Assembly (NCBI GenBank): GCA_963522035.1 | Contig: CAUQYP010000152.1 | Coordinates: 1 to 10,594, forward strand | Direction: 5' to 3' | Source: Noviherbaspirillum_A sp963522035 | GTDB lineage: Bacteria; Pseudomonadota; Gammaproteobacteria; Burkholderiales; Burkholderiaceae_D | DNA: 10,594 nucleotides | Part shown: one piece after another, positions 8,380-10,594 of the stretch | Position numbering within the stretch: position 1 is the first letter of the stretch | Layout: each line of letters opens with the position of its first letter | The notes under the pieces: generated by a model | What the model was told of the DNA's origin: nothing | What the model saw: the letters and a program-made list of their open reading frames with translations, nothing else | Databases searched by the model: none | Program-made: the position numbers and the translations under genes

Positions 8380-9360
8380 ATGTTGAAACGATTGATGCCG
8401 GCGATTGCCTTGGCGGTTGCAGGGTTTTGCGCATCCGGACAGGCGCAGGCGCAGGCAGCGGACAACTTTCCGAACAAACCCATCCATATTGTCGTCACCT
8501 TCACCAGCGGCGGTGCGCCCGACATCCTGGCACGCCTGATCGGTGAAAAGCTCAGCGCGGCATGGGGACAGTCGGTCATCGTCGAGAACAAGCCTGGCGC
8601 TGGCGGCAATATCGGCGCCGACTACGTGGCCAAGGCCGCGCCCGACGGCTACAACCTGGTCCTCGGCACGGTGGGAACGCACTCGATCAATGGCGCGCTG
8701 TACCAGAACATGCCCTATGACATGGTCAAGGATTTCACCCCCGTGACCCTGTTGGCATCGACGCCCAACATGCTGGTCGTCAACAACGACGTCCCGGCCA
8801 AGAACCTGAAGGACTTCATGGCGTTGGGCAAGAAGGAAGGCAAGATGACCTTCGCCTCGTCCGGTTCGGGCACCTCCATCCACGTGTCGGGCGAGCTGTT
8901 CAAGACCATGACCGGCATCGACATGATGCATATCCCGTACAAGGGCCGCGCCAGCGCGATTCCCGACCTGCTTGGCGGACGCGTCACCATGATGTTCGAC
9001 AACATGCCGTCCAGCCTGCCGCTGGTGCGTGAAGGCAAGCTGCGCGCCCTCGGCGTGACCAGCGCCAAGCGCTCGCAGGCGGCGCCCGACATCCCTACCC
9101 TGGCCGAAGCCGGGCTGCCGGGCTTCGAAGCGGTGTCCTGGTTCGCGATGTTCGCACCGGCCAATACACCGGCCCCGGTGGTAGCCAAGCTGCAGGGCGA
9201 GATCAGCAAGATCCTGAAATCGCCCGAAATTTCCAAGCGACTGCTGGACCTCGGCCTGGAGCCGTCCGGTTCGACCTCGGCCGAACTGGCTGCCTACCAG
9301 AAGAGCGAGATCGCCAAGTGGTCCAAGGTCGTCAAGGACTCGGGCGCGAAGGTCGAATGA
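8380..9360 (+). CDS. Bug/TctC-family tripartite tricarboxylate-type solute receptor
   Basis: A 326-residue periplasmic binding protein of the Bug (TctC) family, which mostly bind carboxylates and related small molecules. Residues 1-26 are a clear signal peptide (MLKR, hydrophobic core, AQAQA before the likely cut). The mature protein starts NFPNKPIHIVVTFTSGGAPD. The glycine-rich loop with Asp48, the VENKPGAGGNIGADYVAKAAPDGY block (68-91), SSGSGTSIHV (160-169), HIPYKG (184-189) and DIPTLAEAGLPGFE (237-250) are all family hallmarks. ATG 8380 has AGGAG 5 bases upstream; an earlier in-frame codon would ruin the signal peptide. No TctA or TctB membrane partner is present, as is common for Bug proteins in Burkholderiales, which may share a permease encoded elsewhere or act as sensors. 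It overlaps the cyclase gene by 4 bases, so the ligand may be related to that enzyme's substrate (inference). Confidence 0.95.
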   Translation: MLKRLMPAIALAVAGFCASGQAQAQAADNFPNKPIHIVVTFTSGGAPDILARLIGEKLSAAWGQSVIVENKPGAGGNIGADYVAKAAPDGYNLVLGTVGTHSINGALYQNMPYDMVKDFTPVTLLASTPNMLVVNNDVPAKNLKDFMALGKKEGKMTFASSGSGTSIHVSGELFKTMTGIDMMHIPYKGRASAIPDLLGGRVTMMFDNMPSSLPLVREGKLRALGVTSAKRSQAAPDIPTLAEAGLPGFEAVSWFAMFAPANTPAPVVAKLQGEISKILKSPEISKRLLDLGLEPSGSTSAELAAYQKSEIAKWSKVVKDSGAKVE

Positions 9361-10403
9361 TGGCGGAGCCCGCACGCTGGACGCGCCGGCCCGACGGCGC
9401 AAACTGGGGGGACTTCGGGCCCGACGACCAGTTGGGCCGGGTCAACCTGATCGGCAGCGAGCAGGTCCTGAAAGGTGCGGCGGAAGTGAAGGCCGGCCGC
9501 AGCTTCTGCCTGTCGCTGCCGCTCGACCTGCCGGGCGGCAATGCGCTGAATGCGCGCCGCAATCCGCCGCAACTGCAGCCGACCTGGCGCGGCGATACGC
9601 CGATGCTCAACTACGGCATGGACAACCTGGTGCCCGACAGCATCGACGTGGTGTCGGACGACCAAGTGCTGCTGTGCCTGCAATATTCGACGCAATGGGA
9701 CGCATTGGCCCATGTCGGCGCCCGCTTCGACGTCCACGGCGACGGCAGCGAGGCCATGGTGTACTACAACGGCTACCGGGCGCAGCAGGACGTGAAGGGG
9801 CCGGACGACATGTCCGGGGGCTGCTGCGACGGCGGGCACCAGTCGCATGCCGATGCGCTCGGCATCGAGAACATGGCGGTGCATGGCATGCAGGGGCGCG
9901 GCGTGCTGGTCGACCTGGAACGGCATTTCGGCCGCGAGCGCAAGCTGATCGGCTACGACGAGATGGCGGCCGTAATGGCGCAGGACGGCGTCGTGGTCGA
10001 GCGTGGCGATTTCCTGGTGCTGCGCACCGGATTTGCCGAACTGGTGGTGGAGATGGGCGGCAAGCCCGACCCGAAGGTGCTGCATCACACCTGCCCGGTT
10101 TTGAATGGCCGCGACCAGCGCCTGCTGCAATGGATTACGGATAGTGGCATCGCCGCCATCTGCGCCGACAATTACGCGGTCGAAGCGTACCCGGCGCCGG
10201 ACGTTGCCGGCCGCAAGTCGATCTTGCCGCTGCATCACCACTGCCTGTTCAAGCTCGGCATTCCGCTGGGGGAGTTGTGGTACCTGCGGGACCTGGCGGC
10301 ATGGTTGCACGACAATAAGCGCAGCCGCTTCATGCTGACCGCGCCGCCGCTCAGGCTGCCCGGTGCGGTTGGTTCGCCGGTGACGCCGGTGGCGACGGTC
10401 TAG
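9357..10403 (+). CDS. Cyclase family (KynB superfamily) metal-dependent hydrolase
   Basis: A 348-residue cytoplasmic enzyme of the cyclase family (PF04199), whose known member KynB is a metal-dependent N-formylkynurenine formamidase. The metal motif HxGTHxD of KynB appears here as YSTQWDALAH (110-119): Gln113 replaces the first-motif histidine, while Asp115 and His119 are kept. This TQWD form, followed by YNGY (137-140), fits a longer subgroup of the family distinct from KynB. Other blocks are GIENMAVHGMQGRGVLVDL (169-187), GDFLVLRTGF (217-226), ADNYAVE (270-276) and LHHHCLFKLGIPLGELW (292-308). The ATGA overlap with the Bug stop supports ATG 9357; a second ATG directly follows and is equally possible. 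It is unlikely to be KynB itself. Hydrolysis of an amide or lactone-like compound imported with the Bug protein is the best guess. Confidence 0.88.
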   Translation: MMAEPARWTRRPDGANWGDFGPDDQLGRVNLIGSEQVLKGAAEVKAGRSFCLSLPLDLPGGNALNARRNPPQLQPTWRGDTPMLNYGMDNLVPDSIDVVSDDQVLLCLQYSTQWDALAHVGARFDVHGDGSEAMVYYNGYRAQQDVKGPDDMSGGCCDGGHQSHADALGIENMAVHGMQGRGVLVDLERHFGRERKLIGYDEMAAVMAQDGVVVERGDFLVLRTGFAELVVEMGGKPDPKVLHHTCPVLNGRDQRLLQWITDSGIAAICADNYAVEAYPAPDVAGRKSILPLHHHCLFKLGIPLGELWYLRDLAAWLHDNKRSRFMLTAPPLRLPGAVGSPVTPVATV

Positions 10404-10414
10404 CGCACGTTCTT

Positions 10415-10436
10415 GCTGGCTTGCCCAAGCCGGCTT
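10415..10436 (+). terminator. Hairpin 11 bases after the cyclase gene stop
   Basis: GCTGGCTT (10415-10422) pairs with AAGCCGGC (10427-10434), an 8-bp stem with one G-T wobble and a GCCC loop. It starts exactly 11 bases after the TAG stop. Only a short T-rich stretch (CTTGT) follows, so terminator activity is uncertain. The 22-base block matches 141-162 (reverse strand) at 19 of 22 positions, and all three changes fall in the loop. Confidence 0.5.
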
Positions 10437-10456
10437 GTAAGCGATATTGCTTGTTG

Positions 10457-10528
10457 CGCGCAGCGACAGTTGCCGTTGCCGTTGCTGTTGCCCGCGCAGC
10501 GACAGTTGCAGTTGCCGTTGCCGTTGCT
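10457..10528. repeat. Tandem 36-base repeat built on GTTGCC (right element)
   Basis: Two consecutive 36-base units (10457-10492 and 10493-10528), each beginning with the identical core CGCGCAGCGACAGTTGC and continuing with three GTTGCC-like hexamers. The core is the reverse complement of the one at 83-100. The units lie downstream of the cyclase gene in the same relative orientation that the left element has to the EEP gene. They are tandem and separated by no unique sequence, so this is not a CRISPR array. Confidence 0.9.
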
Positions 10529-10594
10529 TTTGACGCTGCTCTTGACGTGGATCCCCGTTAGACGGCGACGCGTCGCCAGGGACTGAAACGGATA
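10529..10594. other. Right-edge spacer with a 14-base palindrome
   Basis: The last bases hold no supported gene. GGCGACGCGTCGCC (10564-10577) is a perfect palindrome that could form a 5-bp or longer hairpin on either strand. It may belong to a neighbouring repeat or to a gene end beyond the window. Confidence 0.6.

Noticed and set aside
10404..10594. Minus-strand coding region entering from the right edge, rich in Arg/Gln
   Set aside because: The open frame is a translation of the GTTGCC repeat and has the low-complexity composition expected from that; no start or domain is visible.

Overview
The window looks like chromosomal DNA of a high-GC betaproteobacterium, probably order Burkholderiales and perhaps Oxalobacteraceae. 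The grounds are high-GC coding sequence, a Bug/TctC-type periplasmic binding protein (a family greatly expanded in Burkholderiales), and a Liv-type ABC operon. The family-level placement is inference. There are nine protein-coding genes, seven on the minus strand and two on the plus strand, and no tRNA, rRNA, CRISPR or transposase.

The left half, read on the minus strand from about 7.9 kb down to 0.17 kb, holds two transcription units. The first is a complete Liv-type (branched-chain amino acid family) ABC importer in the order livH, livM, livG, livF, periplasmic binding protein. The first four genes are packed within a few bases of each other or overlap. The operon closes with a strong intrinsic terminator at 3212-3246. 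Downstream, after a possible new start of transcription, lies a two-gene lipid-related unit: a phospholipase D superfamily protein fused to a C-terminal VTT/DedA membrane domain, overlapped by an endonuclease/exonuclease/phosphatase (EEP) family gene. The pairing resembles the E. coli clsB-ybhP neighbourhood.

A gene-free, partly AT-rich divergent regulatory region (7886-8379) separates these from the plus-strand unit. That unit is a secreted Bug-family solute receptor followed, with a 4-base ATGA overlap, by a cyclase/KynB-superfamily metal hydrolase. The two probably act on the same or related carboxylate compounds, but the ligand cannot be read from the sequence.

The most unusual structure is at the two ends. 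Both outermost genes end in TAG. In each case exactly 11 bases follow, then a near-identical 22-base hairpin block differing only in the loop, then copies of a 17-18 base core, then an array of the hexamer GTTGCC/GGCAAC. The two elements point in opposite directions because the genes do, so the window is framed by a large inverted repeat. This looks like a modular dispersed element attached to 3' ends of genes. A second point worth checking is the non-canonical ABC signature (ISQEE in place of LSGGQ) in the LivG-type ATPase.
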